From positions 138,661,215-138,725,214 of the forward strand of contig CM065810.1 of NCBI GenBank assembly GCA_033398695.1: a stretch of 64,000 nucleotides of DNA. The letters run 5' to 3'. Below are positions 22,285 to 33,540 of the stretch, in pieces. The translations under genes were made by a program, and so were the position numbers. Below the pieces are notes generated by a model, which was given only the letters and a program-made list of their open reading frames with translations, did no database searches and was not told the origin of the DNA. Every line of letters begins with the position of its first letter. Positions within the stretch are counted from its first letter, which is position 1. Source of the DNA: Orobanche coerulescens. Lineage: Eukaryota > Streptophyta > Magnoliopsida > Lamiales > Orobanchaceae.

Positions 22285-23861
22285 CTAAGCCATTAAACTG
22301 TCCATCTTGCCCTCCTCGAACAATCTACAGAGTTGTCTGAGGAGGTCGCGGCATTGGATAGTGCTGTGACCGGGACTCTTGTGGTAAGCACAAAATTTAT
22401 TGTGGTCCAGATGATCGTTGTCCCTTATCGCCTTTGGCTTGCTTAGCAGTTCGCGCCCCTTGGTAGCGTAAAACATATGGGCTGGAGTTCGGTTGAAGCT
22501 GTGGAGGAGATGGGCTTCCACATCCTCGAAGGCCTTGAAATCACCGGGTGGCTTGGCGACCGCCTTGTTGGACTTAGCGACCGCCGTCTTTTGGACGGGA
22601 GGCGGCGTCCCCTCGCCTAGGCGAAGGGTGAGCCGCCTCTGCCTGGCCAGAAAATCGGTAGCCTTGGCGCGGAATGTCACGTAGGTTGGGGGGATGTCCT
22701 TCGTGAGATGCCTGAACATGGGTGAATGACCATAGAATCCCCCAGGACCGAGTAGATGGAGAGCTCGTCGCTAATGGGCTCGCCGGTGAGGACTATTTCA
22801 TCTACCCGGTCGATGTAATCTGCATCGGACTCGTCTTCCCCCTGCCTGATTTTCATCATGCGGTGGGGACCTTCTGGTCTAGCGACCTTGGCGGCGAAGT
22901 ATGACGTGAAGTCGCTCGCCAGTTTCTCAAAGGAATTGATTGATCGCGGTGGCAGTGAGATGTACCACCTATGGTCCAGATCGCCCAATGTTAACGGGAA
23001 TATTCGGCACCTCGTCGCGTCTGACGCCCCGCATCCGGTCATGTAGATCTGGAACTTGCTTAGGTGAGTCTCGGGGTCCGATCTCCCCTCATACACAGGC
23101 GTTTGAGGAGGAGCGATCTTTGGTTGCACGGGGGCAAGCTCAATCTGGACCGCAAGCGGTTCACTCGGTCTGGTGACCTTTCACCTGGCACCTGCCCCAG
23201 TTTCCATGAGTGCTATCATCTCGTCGAGCTGGCGTTGCATAGAGGCCATCGTCGTGGCCTGGCTGCTCGCGGACCGGCGCTCGGAGCGGGGACCGAGGCG
23301 ATCAAGAACTGATCCCCTGGCTCCACTTTAGATGATGTCTTTGCCACGGGGCTCGATTCCTCGGCGAATGGGAGCCAAACGGCCGACCTATTTTTGATTG
23401 GGAGTCAGATATGCCGAACTCCTTGTGACAGATTCGGACTCTGTCGCCTCGTGGCTGGGGCCAGAATGCCCCGGTCGCCACGATGGATCGCTTCTTAGGC
23501 GGTTGAAGGCGGAACCGTCCCACCTCGCGAGTGCCTTTTCTCGTGAATCGGGGCTTTCTGATGATTGCTCGACAAGTAACCCCTTGAGCTTCCGTTTGCC
23601 CGCGCGACGGATGGATGAGGGGGTTATAGCGGGTGCTTAGCATGTTCTCCGTCGCTCCCTTAGGATGGCCATGGCCTCCTCGATCTGTTCCGTGGTTTGG
23701 AACTGGTCGAGTGAGAGGCTGGGTCCGTCCCTTGGGGGCGGGATTGAGAGTCTTGCGTCGCCGCAGCTACCCTCCGCCATAGGTTGGGACTCGGCTCGGA
23801 CCGAAATAAGACGTCCGGTGAGACGTAAAGTGGCTCTCTTCGAAGTGGAGGCTGACGTCAT
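22285..23861 (-). pseudogene. gag: Tat-type gag, frameshifted
   Basis: Capsid gene of the Tat element, minus strand. The ATG at 23861 starts MTSASTSKRATLRLTGR, matching the first ATG of element G at 62764. The N-terminal part stops at 23637 (RRRTC). The retrotransposon gag domain is at 22677-23129 (KIAPPQTPVYEGRSDPETHL, KIRQGEDESDADYIDRVDEI). The C-terminal part in another frame (22285-22719) has FRHLTKDIPPTYVTFRAK and a zinc-knuckle-like KFCAYHKSPGHSTIQCRDL. A one-base shift near 22740 separates the last two. The stop after KMDSLMA ends the gene with no protease or pol following. Confidence 0.88.
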
Positions 23862-23968
23862 TATTCTGAAGGTTTTTCTTTGAATAACAGTGAGTGTTTC
23901 TTCAAGTATATGTTCCGGAGAACAGTGAGTGTTCTTCGAAACGGTCGGAATGAAAATGAGGGTAGTCC

Positions 23969-23986
23969 CCTTCTACTAGCGCCAAT
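23969..23986 (-). promoter_or_regulatory. Primer-binding site region, Tat element
   Basis: On the minus strand the interior starts ATTGGCGCTAGTAGAAGG directly after the LTR. Element G has ATTGGCGCTAGAGGAAGG at the same place (62647-62664). I cannot name the primer tRNA from memory; only TGGCGC is shared with the tRNA-Asp site. Confidence 0.6.
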
Positions 23987-24966
23987 TGTTGTTACCCAAA
24001 ATATTATTCGGAAGGGTTTGCTGGAATGAATGAGTAACAAACAAAATGCGAGAGCACGTCTGTGGGAATGTAAATAACACAAGATTTGTCGGGGTTGTTA
24101 GTTCCGGGCTTGAATGCTCTCGCGAGATATTATTAATACAAATACTTGGGAGTACAAATATTAATGTTAGAGTACAATTACAATGAGTGTAAAGACCCTA
24201 GTTATCTAGATCTTGAGTGCTGATGATTTCCGGAAGAACCAGAGTTGATGCTCTGTGAGTTCTTGTAACAACGATGGAGTGCTGTAGTCGATTGCGAGAA
24301 ATCGACTGTCTCTCACTGTGTGAATTTAGCTGAACTCTCGTATGAAAACAACAGTTTCTCAACCTTTGTATGAAAACAACAGTTTGTGAACCTTTTTCCA
24401 GTTGCTGGAGGTTTCCTATTTATAGGAGTGGGGGTAGTTGGGCGATCGCCTTTCCTGTATTATAATAAGCGGGTGATCGTCTTTAGCACATGGGTTGGTC
24501 TCCTTAAAGTCCGTAGCAGCTGCTGGCAGCCGGATGTGCGAACCAATGGGAAGACAACACGCGTCCTATGTCGCTGTCTTGGGAGGTCCCACCAAGGACC
24601 TTTCGGCGGGTCTGTCGGTAGGTGAGACTGTCCTTGTCGTTGATAGTTTTTGATGGGCTGGAGTCAAAGATCCTTATTTTGTGGCACCATTCGCGGATCT
24701 GCACGTGGGTCTTCACTCCAAGATCCAGTCTTCGTAGATATGACGGATGATGGCCTTACACGTGGCATAGGACGGTCGTCCTTGGTCCGGCACTAGAGTC
24801 GATCGCTAGGTACCACAAGGCGACCGCCCTGGACATCGATCGCTCGGTACCACATCTCGGTCTGGATCCTTCGTCAGGTAACTGTGCCTTGGATTATTTG
24901 ATGCTGGCTCTGGTCGCTCGGCCCTTATGCCGATCGCCGTCGAGGCGTATAAATCGCCGCACAACA
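23987..24966 (-). repeat. Tat element 5' LTR
   Basis: 980 bp. It starts TGTTGTTACC on the plus strand and ends GCACAACA before GGTGA. A TATAAATA box (minus) is near 24416-24428. Confidence 0.93.
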
Positions 24967-24971
24967 GGTGA

Positions 24972-25400
24972 TACAGAGATATTCTATTCCATTCTCACAA
25001 TGGGTTTCAACATCAAAGTTGTTTGTACATATATCCCTAAAGCTTTGTAAGGTTCGAGTTAGTCACTCTCAATGCATATAAAGTGTCGGTGACTGTAAAA
25101 CAGTGTCATTAGGCATCAAAAATCGGGTGTGCCGCATCCTTAGATGAAGTGGGATGATCCAATCATCGTAATCACTGATACGTTATGGGCTATTACCATC
25201 AGATTATCACTTGAGTGTTTCTCGATTCATTTGTCAAACAAACACACGAATAATAAAAACTCTGAACCATAAGCATATGAACAATATTCGATACTTTGAA
25301 TAAAGTTAATCACTGTATACGTAAGCAGTAATAATATCTTGTTCGAAACCAAAATACATCAGACTATTATTGAAAAATATTAGGACGTCTACCGATAAAA
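24972..25400 (-). pseudogene. pol: Copia protease-region fragment
   Basis: Minus-strand continuation of the copia element upstream of the Tat insertion. The readable end is SFRDICTNNFDVETHCENGI followed by EYLCIT at 24972, typical of the stretch after the copia protease. Further upstream, stops and shifts hide the active site. The match across the insertion to 16827 shows that the two copia parts are one element. Confidence 0.7.
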
Positions 25401-26534
25401 TTAGTCATAGAGGGGGAGCAGGAAGGGGCGCCTAAGGACTTTGGCACGTATGGTGCAATACTGCCATCGGTAAATGTGAAAGTAACATTAAAGGTCATGT
25501 CATGGTCATCTTTTTCTATATAATGAGTTTCCTATTCGTCGGAATCTCAATATCTCTTCTAACCAGCTGTGAAATATTTGCTTGCATGGCAGTTCGTATA
25601 CCAATGGTAGCAATCTCACATTAGGAGCCAACTCATTTCTTGGGAGCCAGGAGCATCATCTCTTCTTGCTACATTAGAAGATCGGAAGAGCCTCTATCCA
25701 CCACCATCTACATCTGCCACATCCTTTTCCACCATGCGAGCTCGTTCCATGTGGTTTGGAATTGGCACGTTCAGTCCCCTTTTCGTTGGGGTTATTTTTA
25801 CATTTCATTTTGCCATTACTAACCTCAGAAATTTTCTTTGTACCGACAGGCCTGGCATAATCGTACTCCAACATATACGAATTCGCTAGTATAAGTGCTT
25901 AAGTGGGGAAATTGGAAAGGATCATGTCGTTTTCTATGAGTTTCTTTTCACAAAATAAAATAACCTTAAGCAGAGTATATCTTTATTGAAATTGTCAACT
26001 CGTTATAATAAAATAAGTGGATTTCGTCCCATTGCACAGTCAACGCGAAAAATAGTATTTCCTTATAGCCCTTAAAGGCATCCCGCAGTTCGTTGGGTAT
26101 TTCAACTAAAGATATTCCTACCATAAGTTGGGGTCGAGATTTCGCCTAAAAACATCAGCGTGCTATCTTTCACAGTTTTAAACAGTTCGTCGTTTGTATG
26201 AACAAAAAGCATGTCGCTATAGTCTTAAAATCAGAATCTCGTTTATGGGACTCAAGTCCTTCTGAGTCCAAGATGTTGAATTTTGCACGAGTTGGGTTAA
26301 TCATGTTCGTAAACAAGAAAAGTAAGCAAATACGTTTCACATAATCATGAGTTCGTCCATGATAAATTATTCAATAATGGGATTATTTTGTTTAAAACCA
26401 AGATATGGTCACGATTCGATGCAATTCATGAATACACATAAAGTTTCGTTATCATGGTACTTTGTAGGCAGTGGATATTAGGCATTAATATCTACTAAAT
26501 ATGTGGTCTAATTACATGTAACATCTATATATGC

Positions 26535-26540
<6 letters not shown>
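25401..26540 (-). pseudogene. gag: Copia gag region, heavily degraded
   Basis: By position this is gag, between the leader and protease. A basic glycine- and tryptophan-containing frame at 25674-25874 (KMKCKNNPNEKGTERANSK) may be the nucleocapsid side. No intact zinc knuckle is visible. Assignment rests on order within the element rather than on clear motifs. Confidence 0.45.

Positions 26541-26603
<63 letters not shown>
26538..26603. repeat. (TA)n microsatellite
   Basis: A run of 66 bases of alternating T and A. Just upstream is an imperfect start, CTATATATGCGTG. Confidence 0.95.
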
Positions 26604-26605
<2 letters not shown>

Positions 26606-27654
26606 AAACACCTAGAAGTATATCTATGTGCACAAAAACATGCAGTCAATTATTCCTATACATGATATCTAAGTCTTATGATGCAATTACGATTAGTTCA
26701 CTTGAATCACTTTTAATTCAATTATTTAATTAGTTCATTAGGTTTAATTAAGAATGATTTAAGCAATTCTAAATCATAATATGCATAATTAAACTAATTA
26801 AAATATGTAAAGTAGTGCATTTAGCACATAGTAGGGTTATACTGATTACCTTGCAGGAAAGACAAGATTCTTTCTAGGACATACCGTCAATATTTCTTGG
26901 ATTGTACTGGGCGGGAATACAATGCATCGGGCTGTGCAGTGGGTCGAATATGTAAGAACTTTGTTGAGTTTGGGCCTAACTGTGTGTTATTCAAACTTTA
27001 GGGGCCGAATTGCAACTTTAGTAACTCCTAAAAGTGAGAGACAGTGGTGCGGCGGCTAATTTGCTCCATGTCCCTGTCAGTTGAGGATTTATGGTTTGGG
27101 GTCAAACACGGGCCAGCGGGTTGGTTTGGTGCGGGTGGGGGAAAGATCCGACTAGTTGGTTGTTTATTGGTCGGAGGTGGAGTCGGAGGCGGCGGCGAGT
27201 CGGTTCCACATTTGAGAAAACAGAATGGGCCTTCTGTTGTTTTCGGGGAAGATGACAGCTGGTTAGGGTCTAAAAGAAAATAAAATCCTATATGGGGTTG
27301 ACACGGATGTTGCAGTCGCGATTGGGAGGTTTCGACTCCGGCTGTGCAGCGGGGAAGAAGGCCAGTCGGCAGCTAGGGTTATGCTCTGCGGGAGGCAGAC
27401 GACTCTGATTTGAAGATCAGAGTCGGTGCGTGGAGCTGCGATCTGGATCGGGACGGTGGCTGAAGGTGGTGCCGTCGGGTGGATTGGTGAAGAAGATGGC
27501 CGAAATTAGGGTTCTGGCTCCGACGGTGGCTACAGTTGGGCAGATCCCTGAAGAAGAAAACGACGGATAAATTAGGGTTTCTAGCTTTTTTTTTTCAAGA
27601 AAAAGAATTCGGAGGGTTTTTCTTGCTCTATTGATAGACTGCGTGATGGTAACG
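26604..27654 (-). other. Copia 5' leader
   Basis: On the minus strand the C-rich, pyrimidine-rich leader runs from the LTR edge at 27654 down to a splice-donor-like CTGCAAG/GTAATC near 26855. An AT-rich stretch that could be an intron follows. The plus-strand open frame at 27044-27283 is a shadow of this leader and has no domain. Confidence 0.5.
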
Positions 27655-27836
27655 TGTTAAAGTAAAATAAAACAAGATAAGAATTATGACAGAAAATTTG
27701 TTTATTCTAATTAATGCCATCCCTATAAATAGGAAGAGATTACATATTTTAAAATAATCTAACAGGCCTAGTCCTATACTAATCAAGAGAAACTCATTAA
27801 CATATAGATTAAGACACATGTGTATTTACTTTAACA
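27655..27836 (-). repeat. Copia 5' LTR, 182 bp
   Basis: It starts TGTTAAAGTAAA and ends TTTACTTTAACA, so the ends are a 12-bp inverted repeat. A minus-strand CTATAAATAGG promoter box is at about 27722-27732. The leader follows on the minus strand. The partner LTR is not in the window, so the target duplication cannot be checked. Confidence 0.75.
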
Positions 27837-28425
27837 AAATATGAATTATGACTGTTGAATTGATGCAGAATATTGATAATTCTAGTTAAGAAAATATATT
27901 TTTATAAAATTATTTAATCATTGTATATTTATAGAAAGGACTTCCGTAAATTCGGCAGAGGATCCGTAAAATCATAGGGACAGCCTCAATATGCTTTTGG
28001 TTAATTATAAACTTTTTCGTACCAGATTACTATAAGGTGCCGTTTGGAAACATGGATTCATTTCAAATCCAGAATTTGGAATCCAAGATTTGAAATCCAA
28101 ATCCACTGTTTGGGAACACAAGAATTTCAAATTTTGAATTTCAATTTCTAACATCCTGTTTCTAAATTTATGAAATTCTAAATGTTGAATTGCATAAAGT
28201 ACAAGACAAGGAAAAAAACCATATAAAAATGTTAAAAGTTGAGAGCAGGCCAAAAACTGGAAAATTTTAAAAATTATTTTAAAAAAATTTGAAGTACATA
28301 CCGAGATAAATAATAATAAATTTGAAGTACATACCAACATAAATGAAAATAAATTCAAAGTACATACCGAGATAAATGCTTAATCTCTGTCAATATAACA
28401 TATAAATTAAGAATAAAAACTCTAA

Positions 28426-29561
28426 CTAGTCAATAATGTGCAACAAAACCCAATCTAATTTATCACTATCCAGGAGACTCTTGAACATGTCGAACATATC
28501 CACTGTACCATTCATGAAATTTTTCACACCTTTAAGAATTTCCATTCGAGAAATTCTAGGAACAGTAGATATAACATCATAGATCTCTTTGCTAGAAGGT
28601 CTAGGAGGCCCTTGTGCTTTACTCACGTACTCATTGAAGGACTCGGCAAATCTAGCAACAGCATCAGCAAGACGATCTCTCTTTATCCTCTTGTTCGACT
28701 CCATAGAAACAGTCTCCGAACCACTGCCAACTTCATTGTCCATCTCCATTGCAGTTGCTGACTCTTCATGTTGCTCGGCACCATCACCAGTGGCCCTATC
28801 CGAGGCAAAAAGAGTGCAAATATCATCCCAATTGTCAATGTATTTGTTCTAGTACGCAAAAGCACTAGAATTGTCCTGTACATACAACCCCAAAAAAAAA
28901 GTCAATACAGTTTTAAAGGATTTTTTTTGCAGGGAGGGTGGTAATTTTATATAACTAATGTACTTCAATGTATCTCAGTGAAGAGTCTTTTTTAACAAAA
29001 AAAGTAATCTGAGAAATTTGCATTCAGCAGAAAGACCAATTGATAACATGGTTATATTAACAAGTAAAGAAGTGGTGAGACAAAGGAAAATGAACATATG
29101 CAAATAAATAGTTGTATGCTCAGAATTCAGATTCGTACATCAGCAAAATATCACTACGACAGACACAACACACAGCTACATACCTTACAATATGTTTTCC
29201 ATTCTTCAAGTTCTTCTATAGGGATTATGAGCATTTTTCGTTCTTCATCCCACCTAAATTTGGTATAAGTTCGGATTTCGGTGATTACAGCATAATGCTT
29301 CTTCCATGATTTGATTCGATTCTTCACTTGACTTCCAGTTAAAGTTATGTTCAGCTCAACACGTAACTTGTCAACCACAACTTGGTAGGCTTGCGGTTTA
29401 AAATCCCCATCGCCTTTATTTCCTTCATTTATTTGTTCAAATAGTGTTGAGGTTAGTATCGCATCCATTTTAGAATTCCAAGTAACATAACCCCTCCGAT
29501 TAGTAGTAGGAGCAGGTGGTGGAGCCCCATGTTCTTTTCCCTGTCTTTGCATTGCCTGCAA
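28426..29561 (-). pseudogene. Harbinger Myb/SANT-like DNA-binding protein gene
   Basis: This is the second gene of the transposon; such proteins assist the transposase in binding DNA and entering the nucleus. Exon 1 is 29184-29561 (126 codons, phase 0 end). Exon 2 is 28426-28875 with acceptor GTACAG. Exon 1 holds the trihelix/Myb-like domain: VTWNSKMDAILTSTLFEQ, FKPQAYQVVVDKL, GSQVKNRIKSWKKHY and FRWDEERKML. Exon 2 has DNWDDICTLFASDRATG, a basic SNKRIKRDR and a C-terminal helical part. An in-frame TAG at 28849-28851 after AFAY is the only stop, so about 275 codons are otherwise open. Confidence 0.82.
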
Positions 29562-29910
29562 GTCAACAAAATAGGAAGCAAAAAGAATGTCATGTTGTTA
29601 TCAATTAAATCAAGAAGGAAGCTGATTTCTTGCCTATAATTAGCTGTAATTTGGTTAAGCTATATGCACCAAAATAGCCAGGCAAGCTGAAACATAAAAT
29701 GAAGCACAAAAAAACAGAGAATCCCACGACGATAATATACAAAAAAAGGAAGCAATTTGGTTAAGCCATATGCACCAAAGGAACTATTTAAACATATAAA
29801 TTGATAAATTAGAATCCATAGACAACTTAATCAACCAACCTAATCAGAATCTGTTCATAAATTAAAAATTACAATCAAACATTTGTAGATCTTCTTCAAA
29901 CATTATGCTC

Positions 29911-31273
29911 TTATGTCCTTTGCGCTACATATTCTTCAAACATTGTTTTGGCAGGATGATCTCTAAATTCATTCCACTCATTTGTAGACCGAGCGGTGGA
30001 AATAAAATCATCATCTTCATCTTCCACATCAATTGCTTCCATAGTTTCTAGCTCTTGTTCTACCTCTTGCAAATACGTTGTTTCTTCCATATTTTCTTCT
30101 CTTAGAAAATTATAAAGAATGAAACAATCATTAATGATACGAATTTGAAATTTTTTGGGGAAAAAGCTAGCATCTCTAAGTATACTGCAACGTTTCTTCA
30201 ACAAGCCAAATGCCCTTTCAATTGTATTTCGAGCGGATGAGTGCCTCAAGTTAAAAAGCTCCTTGTAATTTGTTGGAGTGTTCCCTCGCCACAAATTCAA
30301 ATGGTACTTAGTACCCTTATAAGAAGCTAGAAAACCTTTACCATTGGTATAACCCAAATACACAAGAAAATATTTATCTGCACACATTATATCATACAAT
30401 TATTAGCATTATAGTTCTTAAATTTCCACAGTTGAGTAATTATATTATAGAATCCCTTACTTCAAGGCACTCTTAAACCATTAGGCCTTCGAAAAGCATT
30501 ATGAAGAACATGGGGATCAGATGCATATCCTTCCCAACCCGACAACACATATGTGAAATGAAGATTTGGATCACATGTGTCCAAGACATTGGTGCTAGTA
30601 TCACCCTTCCTATCTCGATATCGCGGTCGATCCTCAATAGGGACCATCATTTTGATGTGTGTCCCATAAAGAGCTCCTACGACATACTACATATATCCTC
30701 TATATCAGTAATATACCCCTAAGAATTCTAAATACAAACATTTTATAAAATTACCTCAAACCACTTCCATTTGCTGTCATTTGCATAATTAGTGGTATGA
30801 TCCACTTTCTTGATATAACACCCTCCAAGCTTAAGCATAGATTCAAGTACTACATGAAATTGATGGCTCATAGTTTCTCCCGAACGCGCAAAGAGTGCCT
30901 GCATGGTTCTATTCTTCAAATCATGCCCAAGAACATGAAGAAACTGCGCCACAACTTCTTTCACGGTTACATTCCTAATAGTTACAATCCCCCCTTTAGA
31001 TTGTAAAAGATAACACAACTTATTAAAATGACGTTTGTCAAGACGTAGTTGCTCTCGATAAATCCTATCATTTTCTAAATTGTTCATCCAAGTAGCTCTA
31101 ACTTGAGCACGTTCGCACTCATTCCATGTTACCTCTTTCACTCTATACATTTGACCATATGAGGTTGCAGCTACAATTACAATGAAACCAGCAACTACCA
31201 TAACCAACTCCATATCTTCATCATTATCCCTCGAACATTTTCGTAAATGAAGATTACCCACTTCATCGGACAT
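29911..31273 (-). pseudogene. Harbinger transposase (DDE), catalytic Asp lost
   Basis: Cut-and-paste transposase of the HARBI1 type. Three exons: 30755-31273 (helix-turn-helix part, RLDKRHFNKLCYLL), 30461-30686 and 29911-30377. Introns are GTAATT...TGTAG and GTAAGG...TGCAG. Catalytic block one reads GALYGTHI; the expected Asp is Tyr (TAT, 30666-30668). Block two, GWEGYASDPHVL, keeps its Asp. Block three, NTIERAFGLLKKR, keeps its Glu. A TGA at 30462-30464 lies at the end of exon 2, one codon from the splice site. The acidic C-terminus ends at a TAA. Apart from these two changes the reading frames are open. Confidence 0.87.
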
Positions 31274-32719
31274 TATACTTTTAGGGTGTTTGATCTATTA
31301 CAAAACATATATAATTTTTAGATTTCAATCAACTAGGCAGCTAGGCTAGACAATTCAATATTCAACATAGCAACAAATACATAATGTACACAAGAGTTCA
31401 GAAACATGATCAAAATGAAACACACGTAGTTCCCGATTATAGTGTTCATATCTTAAATTCGGAAAATCAAATCAAAAATCTGAGATTTGTTTAGTTTTTT
31501 ACATGACAGAAATCAAAAAATCAAAGCTACGACAGATCAGAATAAAAAAGGCATTCATCTTTACCACTCCCCGAAGAATTCGTTCTAAGGATTGAAATAG
31601 CTTCTGGAGACTATCCACCTTCAAAGCCTCCACAATAATGCTGCAGAATACACACTGATACATTAGCAAAAAAATATTAAAGACGGATGAATCAGATAAT
31701 CAAAGTGGAAAACAAAGAAGAAAGGGCTTCAAGATCAAACGAAGTATAAATGGGCCTAAAATATACAAATAGATTTCAACTATATTAGCTCCCACACACA
31801 TCAGCCGGAGAGATTGAAACCTCAAACTTTCACATATAATAATGCTAAAACATAAGATATTTCTCCTTACAAATCGACTGCATGTTAGTTTCATACATAT
31901 CCTGTCTCAACTCATAAGAAGAGGGGATCTTCATATATAAAATCTACTGCAGCACTGCAAATAACTAACCTGAGAGTGAGAATGAGGAGGTCGGGGCGAG
32001 CGACGGGAGGAGAGGTGATTGAGGAGAGCCGACTGCCGAGAGACGGCTGGTGCTGCGAGGGTCGAGGTCAAGGGACGACTGACGTGGAGCAAACGACCAC
32101 GGGAAACTGAGAGCGAGAGGGACTAAGGGAGGCGCGGTGTGGAGCGATGGAGCCATGGAGAGACTGGAGGGAGGCGTGGCGCGGGAGAGAGTAGAGACTG
32201 AGGATTATTACTGGAGTGCACGGTTCATTTAGGGTTAGGTTGGTAAAATAAAAAAAATGGGAATAAAGATTAAAATTATTATTTAATAAATAATATTTAT
32301 TAATTTTTTGCGGTTCTCGGTTAAACCGAAAACCGATTTATCCGCGAAAATACTAACCGAGAATCGTACTAATGGTTCTCGGTTAACCGGAACCGCGTCG
32401 TTCCGGTTCGGTTCTGGTTCTAACCGGGTACCGGGAACCATTTAGACAACCCTAATCGAGATGTATGTTCGAAATGTATGTATATGCGTGTGTGTAGTTG
32501 AGTTGAGTGAAGAGACTGTATAGTCACCTAATTGTTACGGGTTTGTTTTTTATTTGAAATGACAAGTGATGGGTTTGAATTTCAAATTCTCATATTTGGG
32601 CCTCGTTATAAATTATATGGAATTCTACAAATTCAATTCCAAATTTTATTAGAGTTGTCAAACACTATATTTGGTCAATTCTTGAACTTCAAATGAATTC
32701 CAAGTTACCAAACATGTCA
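31274..32719 (-). other. Harbinger 5' region, with hAT-like AACCG-rich patch
   Basis: No transposase coding is seen. 32310-32455 is rich in CGGTTAACCG and GAACCG words and ends GACAACCCTA, which resembles the subterminal region of plant hAT elements. I could not find a matching terminus or 8-bp duplication. The open frame at 31965-32156 (MAPSLHTAPPLVP) is low-complexity and I do not call it a gene. Confidence 0.4.
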
Positions 32720-32917
32720 TAAGTTTGTTCTGATTTGATAATTGTTCTTGTCAGTCTCTCGTTTTAATATTGCTAGTTATTGTGATTTTGTAATATCTGA
32801 GCAATTTAGATGTGATTTTGTAATATTTGAGTAAAATGATTTTTCTATTCTAATATTAATTTGAATTGATATATCACAGAGCATGATGTACGGGACAAGG
32901 TACACATCAATTGTGAT

Positions 32918-33532
32918 TAGACCTGGCAAAAGTGGTCCAGTCCCACGGGCGGCCCAGCCCACCTATGAATAAATGGACTTTGGGCTTTACTTTTTTAGCC
33001 CATAGAAACTTGGGCGTTTTTGGCCCGCCCAGATTTTGGCCCAGCCCAGGAAGACCCAACCCACGGGCGCCCAGAGGCCCATGAAAAATTTAATAACTAA
33101 TAAATATTAATTAATTAGGCTAAAGTTAATGGGTATAACCTTACACCGTAACTTATTTTAATTTAAAGTTGATTTTGTTTAGATTTTTGTATTGATATTT
33201 TGCTATCGAATACAGATAATGGACCAAGTGATGAGCTACTTTCCATACTGTTGGTTGTAGTGCAAGAATCTAACGGTTTTAATAGTACTGAAATGGATGT
33301 TTGAACTTTTTAAAATAGTTGAAAATATATTTCTATCATATTATTGATACTTTTAATATATTTTGGTTAATTAAGTTGGAAGCAAGAAATCATGGCCATG
33401 AATTTGGACTAAGCCATAGCATAGCCACGGGCCTCAATATTTGGCCAAAAATCCTGGGCCTTTTTGGCCAGTAAAATTGACCCACCCATTGATTATTGAC
33501 AGTTTGGGTTGGCCAACCGTTCTTGAGGTATA
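32918..33532. mobile_element. Non-autonomous hAT element, 615 bp
   Basis: The ends are TAGACCT on the left and AGGTATA on the right, weak inverted repeats. They are flanked by a perfect 8-bp duplication ATTGTGAT at 32910-32917 and 33533-33540. Subterminal GGCCCAGCCCA and TTTGGCC words are typical of plant hAT elements. There is no open frame. Confidence 0.8.
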
Positions 33533-33540
33533 ATTGTGAT

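Larger units (their letters stand above)
16833..24966 (-). mobile_element. Tat/Retand-type element, gag-only, with antisense gene
   Basis: 8,134 bp, TGTTGTTACC...CACAACA, with 980-bp LTRs (16833-17812 and 23987-24966) and target duplication GGTGA at 16828-16832 and 24967-24971. The orientation is minus: gag is read from 23861 down, the primer site is beside 23987, and a purine tract is beside 17812. No protease, RT, RNase H or integrase motif can be read between gag and the 3' LTR, so the element is non-autonomous. The space is taken by an antisense four-exon gene (18342-20968) and 1.2 kb of tandemly repeated non-coding sequence. Confidence 0.92.
28036..32719 (-). mobile_element. PIF/Harbinger DNA transposon with two genes
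   Basis: 4,684 bp flanked by TAA (28033-28035 and 32720-32722). The ends are GGTGCCGTTTGGAAACATGG on the left and, reverse-complemented, TGACATGTTTGGTAACTTGG on the right, with ATTCATTT following in both. A transposase gene and a Myb/SANT-like gene are in the same orientation, the usual two-gene set of plant PIF/Harbinger elements. Both carry lesions. Confidence 0.88.

Noticed and set aside
27044..27283. Glycine-rich plus-strand frame
   Set aside because: It lies antisense in the copia leader, which is C-rich on the minus strand; this composition gives glycine codons by chance.
31965..32156. Minus-strand frame MAPSLHTAPPLVPL
   Set aside because: Short, proline/serine low complexity in a transposon leader; no similarity I can name.
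32228..32455. Separate hAT element inside the Harbinger 5' region
   Set aside because: The AACCG-rich subterminal look and GACAACCCTA end are suggestive, but no matching second end or 8-bp duplication was found.
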